From the NCBI GenBank assembly GCA_002483445.1, contig DLHY01000004.1, positions 17,200 through 81,199 on the forward strand: a DNA stretch of 64,000 nt. Direction: 5' to 3'. The notes below the pieces were generated by a model. It saw nothing but the letters and a program-made list of their open reading frames with translations. It did no database searches and was not told where the DNA came from. Origin of the DNA: Blastocatellia bacterium UBA7656. GTDB lineage: Bacteria > Acidobacteriota > Blastocatellia > UBA7656. The translations under genes and the position numbers were made by a program. This document shows positions 34,229 through 41,614 of the stretch, piece by piece; positions within the stretch are counted from its first letter, which is position 1; each line of letters opens with the position of its first letter.

Positions 34229-34322
34229 GCGCAATCTGTTAGATTGCGCTGCTGGTTTTTGCAAAGCAGCAAGGATGCCTGAAGCCAGAAAATCTGAAGG
34301 GACGCAAGCTGGCAGCTTGCGC
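34229..34322. repeat. Two dispersed GCGCAA hairpin repeats
   Basis: GCGCAATCT-GTT-AGATTGCGC at 34229-34249 and GCAAGCTG-G-CAGCTTGC at 34304-34320. They fill most of the gap between the fusion gene and the CrtI-like gene. They may act as a partial terminator or processing site. Confidence 0.7.
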
Positions 34323-34329
34323 TACTGAA

Positions 34330-35742
34330 ATGACTACGAGCGTCATCATCATAGGCGCGGGGATGGGCGGGCTGGCCTCGGCGCTCAGGCTCGCGCTTCA
34401 CGGCTTTCGCGTCTCGGTGATCGAAGCGCGTGCAAGCGCGGGCGGCCTCGCTTCAGGTTTTGAAAAAGACGGCTTTCTGTTCGATGCAGGGCCGTACATT
34501 CTGCTCGACCGAAACGGGCTTGAGTGGGCCTTCAACCAGCTTGGCCTCGATCTCGAATCGAGCGTCTCGCTTCGCAAGATCGAAGACGTTTACGAAGTCT
34601 CTTCAGAAAGCGCGTCAGTTCATTTTCATTCAGACCTCGAAGAAACAGCAGCCGGATTTGAGCGACAGTGGAAAGGGAGCGGAAAGCGATACAGGGATTT
34701 CGTTGAATCAAGCCTGATCGTGTATGAGCGGTTGCGGCCCTTGCTCCACGTCTCTCATCCGGGACTTTTGGACTTGATTCGATTCAGAGCGTTGACCGTC
34801 GCGCCTTTCGTGCTGCGGTCGCTCAAGTCAGTGCTTGATCGAACAGGTTTGCCGCGGCCCGTGATTGATGCGCTTTCGATATGGACTCACATCGCGGGGC
34901 AGCAGGCGAGCGAAGCTCCGAGCGTGATGGCTATGGTTCCTGCGCTCATTCATAAAGTCGGCGCGTACTATCCTGTAAATGGAATCGGCTCGATACCCGA
35001 AGTGTTGGCCAGAGCAGCCGAATCAGCCGGCGTCGAGTTTCGCTACGGCTGCAAAATCAAATCGATTCGATGCACTCGTGGTCGCGTGGCCGGAGTTGAA
35101 ACTGCGGATGGAGAGTTCATCGCGGCTGATGCGGTAGTTTCGAATCACAGCGGAGTAGGCACATACCTCGAATTGACTGACGCGACGCCTCGCAGAGCAA
35201 GCGAGCGTTTGAAAAAACTTCCGCTGCAATCTCCCGGCGTGATCGCTTATCTCGCAGTCAAAGGACGAATCCGTCCGCCTTATCTTCGATTCAATCTTCC
35301 AGCAAACGAGCTTTGCCGATTGCTTGTTGCGCCGTCTGTCCTTGCGCCTGAAACGGAGCGCGACGGGTGGTGGCCTGCTCGATTGATCGCCCCGATGAGA
35401 TTTGCTGAAGCGGAAAGCGGCGAGTCTCGGCAGCGCGAATACCTCAGTCGAATTCTCGAAGAGAGTTGGTGGCGCGCGCTTATCGAAGAGCATCGAGTGA
35501 TAGCGACGCGCATACCTTCGGAATGGGGCCGCGAGTTTACGCTTTATCGCGACAGCATGAACGCGGTGATGACTGCTCAATTGATGCGAAGGGGAAGGCT
35601 CAGTCATCGCAGCCCTTACGCGCGAGGTCTCTACCTTGCGGGCAGTTCGACTCATCCCGGCCAGTGGGTCAGCTTCGCGGCCATCTCAGGCATTTTAGCC
35701 GCTGACTGTCTGCGTGAGGATTACGAACCGGATGCTGCTTGA
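34330..35742 (+). CDS. Phytoene-desaturase-like FAD-dependent oxidoreductase
   Basis: A 470-residue flavoprotein. The dinucleotide-binding motif IIGAGMGGLASALRLALHGF is at the N-terminus (GxGxxG), followed by ASAGGLASGFEKDGFLFDAGP. This is the CrtI-type signature for FAD binding. A C-terminal RGLYLAGSSTHPG and WVSFAAISGILAADCL supply the second FAD-binding site. Such enzymes desaturate or isomerise polyenes, steroids or related lipids. No phytoene synthase or other carotenoid gene is nearby. The substrate is therefore open. It overlaps the next gene by 11 bp, implying coupling. Confidence 0.88.
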   Translation: MTTSVIIIGAGMGGLASALRLALHGFRVSVIEARASAGGLASGFEKDGFLFDAGPYILLDRNGLEWAFNQLGLDLESSVSLRKIEDVYEVSSESASVHFHSDLEETAAGFERQWKGSGKRYRDFVESSLIVYERLRPLLHVSHPGLLDLIRFRALTVAPFVLRSLKSVLDRTGLPRPVIDALSIWTHIAGQQASEAPSVMAMVPALIHKVGAYYPVNGIGSIPEVLARAAESAGVEFRYGCKIKSIRCTRGRVAGVETADGEFIAADAVVSNHSGVGTYLELTDATPRRASERLKKLPLQSPGVIAYLAVKGRIRPPYLRFNLPANELCRLLVAPSVLAPETERDGWWPARLIAPMRFAEAESGESRQREYLSRILEESWWRALIEEHRVIATRIPSEWGREFTLYRDSMNAVMTAQLMRRGRLSHRSPYARGLYLAGSSTHPGQWVSFAAISGILAADCLREDYEPDAA

Positions 35743-36544
35743 AACGACTTTTGAAATTATCGACGGAAAGCGGCTGCGCGTGGCTCGCGCGGGGAGCGGG
35801 CCGCCCCTCGTTTTGCTTCACGGCTATCCAGATAATTTGCAGATATGGTCCAGGCTCGTCCCATTGCTTTCGGAGCGATTCGAAGTGATCGCTTTTGACT
35901 GGCCCGGCATGGGGCGAAGCGACCGTTGGTCAGGCGGCGCGACTCCATTTCACAAAGCTGAAAGACTCCTCGTGTTACTTGATCACTGGAAGATCGAGCG
36001 CGCAAGCGTTGTTGGTCTTGATATGGGCGGGCAGCCCGCGCTCGTCGCAGCCGCGCTTCATCCTGAACGAGTGGCGAAGCTCATAGTTATGAACTCTCTC
36101 GTTTTCTGGAATGTGAAAACTTCGTGGGAGATAGCGGTACTGAGACGGTTTCGCTGGAATCAACTCATCATCCGCCGATTGCCGCGTGTTGTTTTCCGTC
36201 GCGCCGAATCTACGTTCCTGCCCGAAGGCCAGCGATTGCCTGCGGATTTGCGCGAAGATTTGTGGAGCAGTTTCAACCAAACGGATGTGCGCAAATTCAT
36301 CGTGCGGATGTGCGCGGGCTATCAGGGAACGCTAAGGCGACTGGCTGATCTCTACGGGCAAATCACGTGTCCTACGCTCGCATTGTGGGCAGAGCGAGAT
36401 AAGCATTTCCCTGTCGCGCACGCCCGACGACTTCACGAAGTGATTCCCGATTCGCAGATTCACGTCATTCGCAACGCGGAGCATTGGATGGCTTTTCACG
36501 CGGCTGAAGAGACGGCGAAAGCCATAATCGATTTCGCTGGTTGA
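35732..36544 (+). CDS. Alpha/beta hydrolase with Asp nucleophile (epoxide hydrolase/haloalkane dehalogenase-like)
   Basis: A 270-residue enzyme. The start ATG at 35732 is chosen, which overlaps the CrtI-like gene. LLHGYPDNLQIW gives the HGxP oxyanion motif. The nucleophile position is Asp (GLDMGGQPA) and not Ser, as in epoxide hydrolases and haloalkane dehalogenases. The His is in RNAEHWMAF near the C-terminus. An ARPAWERDKHFP-like stretch (LWAERDKHFPVAHA) supplies the acid. The cap domain is short. Given its neighbours it probably acts on a lipid- or polyene-derived epoxide, which is an inference. Confidence 0.85.
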   Translation: MLLETTFEIIDGKRLRVARAGSGPPLVLLHGYPDNLQIWSRLVPLLSERFEVIAFDWPGMGRSDRWSGGATPFHKAERLLVLLDHWKIERASVVGLDMGGQPALVAAALHPERVAKLIVMNSLVFWNVKTSWEIAVLRRFRWNQLIIRRLPRVVFRRAESTFLPEGQRLPADLREDLWSSFNQTDVRKFIVRMCAGYQGTLRRLADLYGQITCPTLALWAERDKHFPVAHARRLHEVIPDSQIHVIRNAEHWMAFHAAEETAKAIIDFAG

Positions 36545-36548
36545 ACGA

Positions 36549-38228
36549 TCAGTCGGCTTCGGCAGCGATTTCGTTCTTGATAGCCGAAGGCTCATGCTGT
36601 GAATCGATAGTGGTCATCTCAGCCATCAGCAACCGCTCGCATTCGGCGGGCGAAGATGCGACCTTTTCGGGTTTTCCCCTGAGCGTAGGCCGCATCCTCG
36701 GAAGCCAGAAGCTTGAAATGAACGCAAGCGCAGCGAATATACCGCCCACTACGAATGCGTTATGCAACGCGCCGCCTATCGCGCGCTCCATCGGTTTGAT
36801 TATCGGTTGGGGAAGCTCTGCGCGCGCCTGTGGATCGATGAGCGCGCTCGGATTACGAACTATGCGCGCGACTTCCCCCTGCGGCAGGCCGCTCTCCTGC
36901 TGAATGTCGGACAGATGCGAGGCCAGACTTATAGACATCACCGCACCCATAACAGCCACGCCCACCGCGCCGCCTATCGATCTGGCAAACTGATTGAGCG
37001 ATGTCACGATGCCTAACCGATTTCGCTCGACGGAATTTTGCATCGTGATTAGCAGCGCAAGCACCACAAGCCCCGTTCCTGCACCCATCATCGACATATC
37101 GACGAGCAGCAACCATCGCGGCGTGCCTGGGCCGATGCGCGAAAGCACGACGAAGCTCGCGGTCAAAATCGTCAGCCCCGCGATCACAGTCGGGCGATAA
37201 CCGACTCTGAGCATCAATCGCCCGCCGATGACTGCAAGTGAAACCCAACTGAGAAGGAAAGGAGTCAATACCCTTCCTGCTTCCGTCGCGCTTCCGCCCA
37301 GCGTGGCCTGAACGAAGAGAGGTATGAAGGTCAGCGCGCCGAACAATGCTGTGCCGAGAAAAACGCTGGTCACTGAGCCTACGGCCACTACCCGATTTCG
37401 AAAAAGCGAAAGCGGAACTATCGGGTCTGAGGCTTTCTTCTCTGCGCGGATGAACAGCCATGTGAATATGAAAAAGCCCACTACGGGGAGGATCATTATC
37501 GGAGAAGTCCACACCTCCGGGTCTGCGCTCTCGGCAAGCGCGAAGAGAAGAAGCGTGATGGCAAGCGACAGATATAATGCGCCGGCGTAATCGATGACCG
37601 GGCGCTCGTGGCGTTCAGGCTCCTTGAGCGCGACTCCGACGACCACTGCGGCGGCCAATCCCACGGGCAGGTTGATGTAGAAGACCCATCGCCATGAAAA
37701 ATTGTCTGTAATAAATCCCCCGGCCAACGGCCCGATGATCGAGGCCATGCCCCATACTCCGCTGAACCACCCTTGAATGCGCGCTCTCTCGCGGAGGGTG
37801 AAGATGTCGCCGTTGATCGTGAGGCTTATAGGGATGAGCGCGCCTGCTCCGAGTCCCTGAATGGCGCGAAAAGTTATGAGTTGAGTCATCGTCTGCGCCG
37901 CGCCCGACAGCGCAGACCCCGCGAGAAAAATCGCCACGCCCGCCAGATAAATCGGCCTCCTGCCGTAGAGATCAGAAAGCCTTCCCCAGACAGGCACAGT
38001 CACTGTGCCGGTGAGCAAATAAGCGGTGATGACCCACGAGTAACGATCCAGTCCGCCGAGCGAAGCTATTATCGTCGGCATCGCCGTGCCTACGACGGTC
38101 GCTTCCATCGCAGCCAGAAACATGCCTGTCAGGATGCCCGCCGTTACTGCCCATCGCCTCCGCTGCGACAGTATGACGTGAGGCTGTTCGATCAGTGTTT
38201 GCGATTCTTCCGTCTCCGTTGTTTTCAT
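36549..38228 (-). CDS. MFS drug exporter of the DHA2 (EmrB/QacA) family
   Basis: A 559-residue transporter with about 14 hydrophobic segments, the number expected for the DHA2 family. Motif A-like GRLSDLYGRRPIYLAGV lies between helices 2 and 3. Motif C-like GLGAGALIPISLTINGD and WRWVFYINLPVGL are present. It is a proton-coupled exporter of hydrophobic compounds or drugs in the inner membrane. The start ATG at 38228 has no clear ribosome site. It ends 5 bp from the hydrolase at 35732, convergent. Confidence 0.93.
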   Translation of the reverse strand: MKTTETEESQTLIEQPHVILSQRRRWAVTAGILTGMFLAAMEATVVGTAMPTIIASLGGLDRYSWVITAYLLTGTVTVPVWGRLSDLYGRRPIYLAGVAIFLAGSALSGAAQTMTQLITFRAIQGLGAGALIPISLTINGDIFTLRERARIQGWFSGVWGMASIIGPLAGGFITDNFSWRWVFYINLPVGLAAAVVVGVALKEPERHERPVIDYAGALYLSLAITLLLFALAESADPEVWTSPIMILPVVGFFIFTWLFIRAEKKASDPIVPLSLFRNRVVAVGSVTSVFLGTALFGALTFIPLFVQATLGGSATEAGRVLTPFLLSWVSLAVIGGRLMLRVGYRPTVIAGLTILTASFVVLSRIGPGTPRWLLLVDMSMMGAGTGLVVLALLITMQNSVERNRLGIVTSLNQFARSIGGAVGVAVMGAVMSISLASHLSDIQQESGLPQGEVARIVRNPSALIDPQARAELPQPIIKPMERAIGGALHNAFVVGGIFAALAFISSFWLPRMRPTLRGKPEKVASSPAECERLLMAEMTTIDSQHEPSAIKNEIAAEAD

Positions 38229-38249
38229 TTAGATTATCGCGCGCAAAGG

Positions 38250-38459
38250 CTAAACCTTCTTTCGAAGCTGGATCAGCGGGTCGGATGGTTCTCTTTCCTT
38301 AGAGATAATAACGTGATTCAAACAAACAGGGCAGCGGAGGCGTCGCCGTTGTCTGCCATGCTGAAAGCGGGCGTTGATGATCGCGCCGCATTCGGGACAC
38401 TCGGCATCCCGGTAGCTTTCGTCCTCTTCGTCTTCAGAAATGTATCTGCGCTTCGTCAT
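38250..38459 (-). CDS. Small zinc-ribbon-like protein
   Basis: A 69-residue protein that carries CPECG and CPVCLN, spaced about 20 residues apart, like a zinc ribbon. The N-terminus is acidic (EDEEDESY). The start ATG at 38459 is taken; a longer TTG start at 38474 is possible. No strong ribosome site is visible for either. The function is unknown. It lies 62 bp from xisI, same strand. Confidence 0.55.
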   Translation of the reverse strand: MTKRRYISEDEEDESYRDAECPECGAIINARFQHGRQRRRLRCPVCLNHVIISKEREPSDPLIQLRKKV

Positions 38460-38520
38460 CAGCGGATGGATCAAGTTTCAGTCTGACAGTCTGGCTCGCG
38501 CAAGCATTCTCTTTCTAAAA

Positions 38521-38853
38521 TCAGGATACAGCATACTCGGTGTGTTTCCTGATCTCAGGCGAACGGAATGCCAGGACTATGTGGTTTTTCGGAACGCCTG
38601 CGGCTTCAAGTTCTGTCGCTATGCCCTGCTCAGTGCCGTCGCGCTGAATCCAGAATTTGCCATTGATGATATCGACGTGAACCAGACAGCCGTGAATCCG
38701 TCTTTTGTCCCAGCCGACGTTCATCAAAAGATAATGATCGCCCGCGCGATCAAACACGGTCTGAGATTGAATATCACCATAGGCATAGGGTATCTGCGCG
38801 TATTCAGTCAGCACTCGCTCAATGATCTGGCGATAGTCGTCTAGGGTATCCAT
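38521..38853 (-). CDS. xisI: XisI-like protein
   Basis: A 110-residue protein that matches the XisI family in full length. It has LDDYRQIIERVLTEYAQIP, an HYLLMNVGWD strand, HGCLVHVDIINGKFWIQRDGTE (the central sheet) and GVPKNHIVLAFRSPEIRKHTEYA at the C-terminus. XisI is known from the fdxN excision controlling set (xisF/xisH/xisI) of Anabaena, but the pair is also found widely in other bacteria, where its role is not settled. The ATG overlaps the end of the xisH remnant, so they were once one coupled unit. The partner xisH is broken here. Confidence 0.9.
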   Translation of the reverse strand: MDTLDDYRQIIERVLTEYAQIPYAYGDIQSQTVFDRAGDHYLLMNVGWDKRRIHGCLVHVDIINGKFWIQRDGTEQGIATELEAAGVPKNHIVLAFRSPEIRKHTEYAVS

Positions 38854-39258
38854 CGAATAATAACCTCCTGAACCGGATCGAAGATGATGAGAAGAACGCG
38901 CTCGTTCTTGAGCAAAAGTTTGCCGATGGGTTCTTCGAAGATATCGGTAAGAATCTCTTCGGGAACCGCAAGATACAACACGCGATCTGGTTCGCGTTCG
39001 GCCAGAACGTCATGTTAAAGGACATATTGCCCCAGCGCTTTTTCCAATTCGACCAGAGTCGGATGGGCCGACAAAGCTTTTGATCTCCACCGCTATTTTG
39101 CGCTCGGCTTTTTCAGCCGCCAGGAGTCGTTCCGCGCCCAGGTCTACAAACATATCCTTCGCTCCCCATTTGAGCGTGAGAGGATCATGCGTTATCGTCC
39201 ATCCGTCTTTGACGAGCGCGTTCTTAACGGTGTTGTGGTGCATGTCTCTGGCTGGCAT
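38841..39258 (-). pseudogene. xisH: XisH-like protein, frameshifted and with a stop codon
   Basis: The N-terminal part reads ARDMHHNTVKNALVKDGW, TLKWGAKDMFVDLGAERL and KIAVEIKSFVGPS, exactly the XisH pattern. Just after SFVGPSD one extra T (near 39060) shifts the frame. The correct frame then reads VELEKALGQYVL, hits TAA where a Tyr codon is expected, and continues DVLAEREPDRVLYLAVPEEI and on to RWIP before the stop at 38841. The start at 39258 has AGGAAGG upstream. Two lesions mean it is not functional unless suppressed. Confidence 0.85.
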
Positions 39259-39296
39259 ACGAACCTTCCTGGCTCCTGTTTCAAAGCAACATTGAC

Positions 39297-39665
39297 CTAA
39301 GACTCGGTCGGATAGCCAAGCTCGCGCCATCGTTTCCATCCGCCGTCCATCGAGATGACTCGCGTGTAGCCCATCTTTTGGAGCGAGTCGGCCGCAAGAG
39401 CCGAGCGATACCCTCCTCCGCAGTAGAGGATGATCTCGGCATTATGATCGGGAATAGTCGTTTCGATATCGCGCTCGATTATTCCGCGACCCAAGTGAAT
39501 GGCGCCCGCTGCGCGGCCTGATAGCCATTCGTTGTCTTCGCGCACATCGATGAAGTGAAACTCTTCGCCCGCTTCCTGACGGCGGCGGACTTCTTCAGGC
39601 GTGGTTTCGCGTATGCGGCTTTTCGAGTCGTTTACTATTTTCAGAAATCCTTCCGAGTGTTTCAT
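39297..39665 (-). CDS. Rhodanese-domain protein
   Basis: A 122-residue single-domain sulfurtransferase. The start at 39665 has AAAGGAG upstream. The domain has FIDVREDNEWLSGRAAGAIHL, the active-site loop YCGGGYRSALAA with the catalytic Cys, and MDGGWKRWRELGYP at the C-terminus. It transfers sulfane sulfur from persulfide carriers. The first 20 residues are a short helical extension. It lies next to the xisHI pair on the same strand, without a clear functional link. Confidence 0.92.
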   Translation of the reverse strand: MKHSEGFLKIVNDSKSRIRETTPEEVRRRQEAGEEFHFIDVREDNEWLSGRAAGAIHLGRGIIERDIETTIPDHNAEIILYCGGGYRSALAADSLQKMGYTRVISMDGGWKRWRELGYPTES

Positions 39666-39748
39666 CCTTCGCTCCTTTCTTCGCTATGATAACGAAGCAG
39701 TCGCTCGCCTGCAATTTGGGCGCGCGCACAGGGTTCGACACTCCGAAT

Positions 39749-39929
39749 TTATTCATCGTAATGGCTGAGAAAAAGTTTGCCTTCGTAGTCAATCAAAGCG
39801 AGGCGCACCTGATCGAGCCAACCTCGTCTGCCGAGAACATTGCGCGGGAAGCCATAAAGCTCGGCAAAGTAGATCGTCGTGTCAATCTCCAGACCGAGAG
39901 TTATCAGCTTTACTTCATGACCATAAGCG
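39749..39929 (-). pseudogene. C-terminal half of a retropepsin-like protease interrupted by an hsp20 element
   Basis: This reads YGHEVKLITLGLEIDTTIYF then GFPRNVLGRRGWLDQVRLAL and GKLFLSHYDE. That is the C-terminal half of clan AA (retropepsin-like) aspartic proteases, of about 60 residues. Its other half is at 40881-41115. The two halves join in frame across the duplicated CGCTTATG site (minus strand) to give SFIAY-GHEVK. The gene was broken by the insertion at 39930-40880. Confidence 0.8.
39922..39929. repeat. Left target-site duplication of the hsp20 element
   Basis: CATAAGCG at 39922-39929 is identical to 40881-40888. It is the expected duplication of the insertion point in the protease gene. 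Confidence 0.75.
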
Positions 39930-40133
39930 GCTTTGCACCTAAAGTCTGATTCTGACGTTACTTTTGGTTCAAGTGCCAATTCTGAACCAGAAGTAAAATT
40001 GCACCAACCTTGACATTACCGCTTATTAGGCATAGGGTTGTTCAGAACCGAGTCTAGCTTACTCTCTTTTTCAGCTTCCCTGGAATTCTCCAGCCCATCT
40101 GAATCCAACAGCTCACCTTCAAAGGAGCTAACA

Positions 40134-40634
40134 ATGATCAATACAGGAACTGCAACCGCCCCAGCACGAAATAGACTGTTGCAAAACAGGCTAAACCGCC
40201 TTTTCGAGGAAACATTCGGACAGTTTGCCGCGCAGACCCCTGTCAGCGAAGAGTCTGGCGCCTTCACAGCTTGGACACCGCCATGTGACATATACGAGAC
40301 GGATAAGAATATCGTCATAAAGATGGAGCTACCAGAAGTGCAGACAGAGAACGTCTCCGTCACGTTTGATAACAACGTGCTCACGATCAACGGAGTGAGA
40401 AAAGCAGAGGAGGTAAAAGGGCAGAGCTATCACCGCAGTGAGCGAAGCTATGGCCAGTTCTTGCGTAGCTTCACACTCCCTCCCTTTGTCGACACGAAGA
40501 ATATCGCCGCTGAGTTCAAGGAGGGAATGCTCTTAGTAACCCTGCCAAAAGTGGAAGAAGCCAAGGCCAAGCAAATCGAAGTGAAGGTCAGAGGACCAGA
40601 GAATGCGCCAGTTCTGCCGGCTGCCACGGGCTAA
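40134..40634 (+). CDS. Small heat-shock protein (Hsp20)
   Basis: A 166-residue alpha-crystallin-type chaperone that binds unfolding proteins without ATP. AAAGGAG precedes the ATG. The N-terminal arm (residues 1-45) holds RLFEETFGQFAAQ. The alpha-crystallin domain runs from about residue 46 to 145, with CDIYETDKNIVIKMELPEV, VTFDNNVLTINGVRK, YGQFLRSFTLPPFVD and FKEGMLLVTLPKV. The C-terminal tail ends AAATG-like residues without the IxI motif. A hairpin (near 40649-40672) follows the stop. Codon use is richer in rare AT-ending codons than in its neighbours, in line with transfer on the surrounding element. Confidence 0.93.
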   Translation: MINTGTATAPARNRLLQNRLNRLFEETFGQFAAQTPVSEESGAFTAWTPPCDIYETDKNIVIKMELPEVQTENVSVTFDNNVLTINGVRKAEEVKGQSYHRSERSYGQFLRSFTLPPFVDTKNIAAEFKEGMLLVTLPKVEEAKAKQIEVKVRGPENAPVLPAATG

Positions 40635-40790
40635 TTCTCGCCAGACGAGCCGTTGGAGATTTCCAACTCGGCCTTCCATAAGATGGCTGCTAAAGGAAGT
40701 CTAAAACGACAGATCTTCTGATTTCGGGAGGGCGGCTAAGTCTGCCCTCTCGAATACACAAAAGCTATAAAATCTTCAAGAATGGATTAA

Positions 40791-40817
40791 ATAACCCCGC
40801 TTTGATAAGGGGGTTAT
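40791..40817. terminator. Hairpin inside the hsp20 element
   Basis: ATAACCCC at 40791-40798 pairs with GGGGTTAT at 40810-40817. It lies 157 bp after hsp20, without a T-run. It may be a weak terminator or a subterminal structure of the mobile element. Confidence 0.35.
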
Positions 40818-40880
40818 CCTCAAACTTTCGACTCAACCTACCGACTTTTAGTTCAAAAGCGACTTCAGGTGCAAAGCCAA

Positions 40881-41115
40881 CATAAGCGATGAAAGAGCCG
40901 GTCGCAGTGCCTATCCTCTGCTTTGTGCCGCGTTCGCTTTCGATGCCAAGTTCTTCGCCATGCTCGCGTTGAAAAATGCAGAAGCTCGCACCTGCGTCGA
41001 GTTTGGTCTTAACGCGAGTTTGTTTCCCTGTGTGGCTGAGAATTGCGTCGAATGAAATGCCTTCGAATCCGGTATCATACTCGTGAAGCAGGCGAAAGGT
41101 AAGCTGATGCGACAC
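40881..41115 (-). pseudogene. N-terminal half of the interrupted retropepsin-like protease
   Basis: This reads LTFRLLHEYDTGFEGISF, then TRVKTKLDAGASFCIFQRE, then GTATGSFIAY up to the duplication. In the open frame it then runs into the inserted element to a stop at 40765. The family active-site triad is normally DTG or DSG. Here it is DAG, so even the restored protein could have lost activity. The start at 41115 lies just after the DUF5678 gene, a partner seen with this family. The restored protein would be about 137 residues. Confidence 0.8.
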
Positions 41116-41118
41116 TCT

Positions 41119-41373
41119 TTACCATCCTCCGAATGGCAAGTCCGGCTCTTTTTCCATAAGCACGACGAGCGGGAGCGCATCGCCAAGCTCTGCGACTTTT
41201 TCATGCGCTTCCCGATAAACCGCTTTTGCATCCGCGCCGTGACTGAGCAGGTTATCGCCAACGAGGGCCACCCATTGCCCAGCGTACTTCTCGCGGTTCT
41301 CAACCAGCCACTTTTGCTCAAGAGCGTAAAGCGCGGTGGAAGTTTTCGATTTATCTGAAATCAGCGTTGACAT
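41119..41373 (-). CDS. DUF5678-type small protein
   Basis: An 84-residue protein. It has KWLVENREKYAGQWVALVGD followed by LLSHGADAKAVYREA, a middle VVLMEKE and a C-terminal FGGW. This matches the DUF5678 pattern, in which such proteins lie directly before a clan AA protease gene, as here (3 bp apart). The role is unknown. The start at 41373 is chosen for its AGAGG site; a GTG three codons earlier is the alternative. It may be the partner of the broken protease and so without function. Confidence 0.7.
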   Translation of the reverse strand: MSTLISDKSKTSTALYALEQKWLVENREKYAGQWVALVGDNLLSHGADAKAVYREAHEKVAELGDALPLVVLMEKEPDLPFGGW

Positions 41374-41614
41374 CGCTTTCACCTCTGCCGGTCAGTCTAG
41401 CACGGACTCATTATCAACGCACTCTTCGATTCTAGATCGCGCTGAATGCCTCTCGCATCCACGCGGGAGCGAAAGCAGAAATCGGGAGACCATTTGCAAA
41501 ACGCCAGAGTTTTTTTCGGGGGCAGGATGAATAAAATCGCCACAGCCGTTTGACCTCAATTCGATGTTCAATAATCGGTGGAAGTGCGTTCATTCGCCCG
41601 GTTAAAATTCGGCT

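Larger units (their letters stand above)
39930..40880. mobile_element. Non-autonomous transposon-like element carrying hsp20
   Basis: About 950 bp between two inverted ends. The left end reads GGCTTTGCACCTAAAGTC (39929-39946) and the right end GACTTCAGGTGCAAAGCC (40861-40878), which pair at 17 of 18 positions. An 8-bp CATAAGCG copy lies outside each end. A 14-bp subterminal palindrome (TTACTTTTGGTTCA against TGAACCAGAAGTAA, about 39959-39996) lies inside the left end. No transposase is present. The only recognised gene is hsp20 at 40134. Removal with one duplication copy restores the host gene frame. Confidence 0.75.

Noticed and set aside
39715..39745. A GGTTCGA-containing stretch resembling a tRNA T-arm
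   Set aside because: No acceptor, D or anticodon stem can be formed around it. No tRNA gene was found in the window.
39686..39949. Plus-strand frame beside the rhodanese gene
   Set aside because: It is antisense to the conserved retropepsin-like C-terminal half and has no homology that I recognise.
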